A program made the position numbers and the translations under genes. Shown piece after piece: positions 5,774 through 5,893 of a DNA stretch of 5,893 bases (positions are counted from its first letter, which is position 1; each line of letters opens with the position of its first letter). Source of the DNA: Pseudomonadota bacterium. Its GTDB lineage: Bacteria; Pseudomonadota; Alphaproteobacteria; Ferrovibrionales; Ferrovibrionaceae. The stretch spans positions 1-5,893 of the forward strand of contig JAEYTW010000405.1 in assembly GCA_023433835.1 (NCBI GenBank). Direction: 5' to 3'. The notes under the pieces were generated by a model. That model was given only the letters and a program-made list of their open reading frames with translations. It had not been told where the DNA came from and did not search any database.

Positions 5774-5893
5774 ATGGCCGAGGTCGACTACCAGGCGCTG
5801 GTCTTCCCCTACCGGCGCAGCGCCGCCCAGGCCCGCGCCGCACCCGCCCGCCCCCGCGGGGGGGTGGGCGGGGCCGGCCCGGGGGGGCGGCCC
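5774..5893 (+). CDS. FAD-dependent monooxygenase, N-terminal fragment (cut by contig end, degraded sequence)
   Basis: Only 40 codons are present. The first 20 (MAEVDYQALVFPYRRSAAQA) are clean and resemble the leader I recall in FAD-dependent aromatic-ring hydroxylase-type proteins found beside this MBL family. The end reads VGGAGPGGR (31-39). If T was miscalled as G at three codons (GTC to GGC at 32, GTG to GGG at 37, CTG to CGG at 39), it becomes VVGAGPVGL, the GxGxxG dinucleotide-binding motif of FAD_binding_3 enzymes. Codons 29-30 (GGG GGG) could likewise be GTG GTG. The rest of the gene lies outside the window. Such enzymes hydroxylate aromatic rings with NAD(P)H and oxygen; the substrate here is unknown. 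The identification rests on a short, partly corrected sequence. Confidence 0.6.
   Translation, partial: MAEVDYQALVFPYRRSAAQARAAPARPRGGVGGAGPGGRP
5850..5893. other. Low-quality G-rich contig end
   Basis: The last ~44 bases contain runs of seven Gs (5858-5864 region and 5881-5887) and almost no T. Within the open frame they show a pattern explained by T-to-G miscalls in a Val-rich Rossmann beta-strand. This mirrors the poly-G run at the left end and fits a read tail produced by two-colour sequencing. Confidence 0.65.

Noticed and set aside
4803..5843. 346-codon open frame on the minus strand
   Set aside because: It is antisense to the MBL gene, which has a strong ribosome binding site and intact fold motifs.

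Overview
The window reads as a high-GC proteobacterial chromosome fragment. It is most likely alphaproteobacterial, judging by strong G/C third positions, the style of the DEAD-box helicase with its DbpA-type RNA-binding tail, and the TPR-plus-glycosyltransferase-fold protein. This placement comes from recalled family resemblance; the species cannot be determined from the sequence. The window is almost certainly a whole small contig, because both ends carry sequencing or assembly damage.

Left end (1-694): the tRNA m7G46 methyltransferase gene trmB is present in two pieces pointing in opposite directions. Bases 20-169 encode its N-terminal part on the minus strand, up to the start of the SAM-binding motif. 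Bases 194-694 encode the rest on the plus strand. A Tn5/Nextera-type mosaic end (1-18) and a 16-base poly-G run (176-191) flank the inverted piece, so this is best explained as a fold-back read chimera and not as biology.

Middle (707-4015, plus strand): a 484-residue TPR protein with a C-terminal glycosyltransferase-fold domain starts 12 nt after trmB. After a 96-nt gap comes a complete 585-residue DEAD-box RNA helicase with all classical motifs, a DbpA-type RNA-binding domain and a Lys/Arg-rich tail. Together with trmB these suggest a housekeeping RNA/translation neighbourhood.

Right part (3990-5893): an IclR-family regulator on the minus strand overlaps the helicase 3' end by 26 nt and is divergent from a metallo-beta-lactamase (MBL) fold gene. 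The 81-nt, visibly AT-rich intergenic region holds a 32-bp imperfect dyad, a 10-bp palindrome and a good Shine-Dalgarno site. The MBL gene is followed after 5 nt by the start of a probable FAD-dependent monooxygenase, cut by the contig end. The layout IclR <- -> MBL -> flavin monooxygenase looks like a small, locally regulated catabolic operon, possibly for an aromatic compound (inference). The MBL protein is the most interesting item biologically: its HxHxDH motif reads HYHAVR and its usual PGHG reads PGRG, so one metal site is lost while the other is kept.

No rRNA, tRNA, CRISPR array, insertion sequence or phage gene was seen. The only artefacts are at the two ends.
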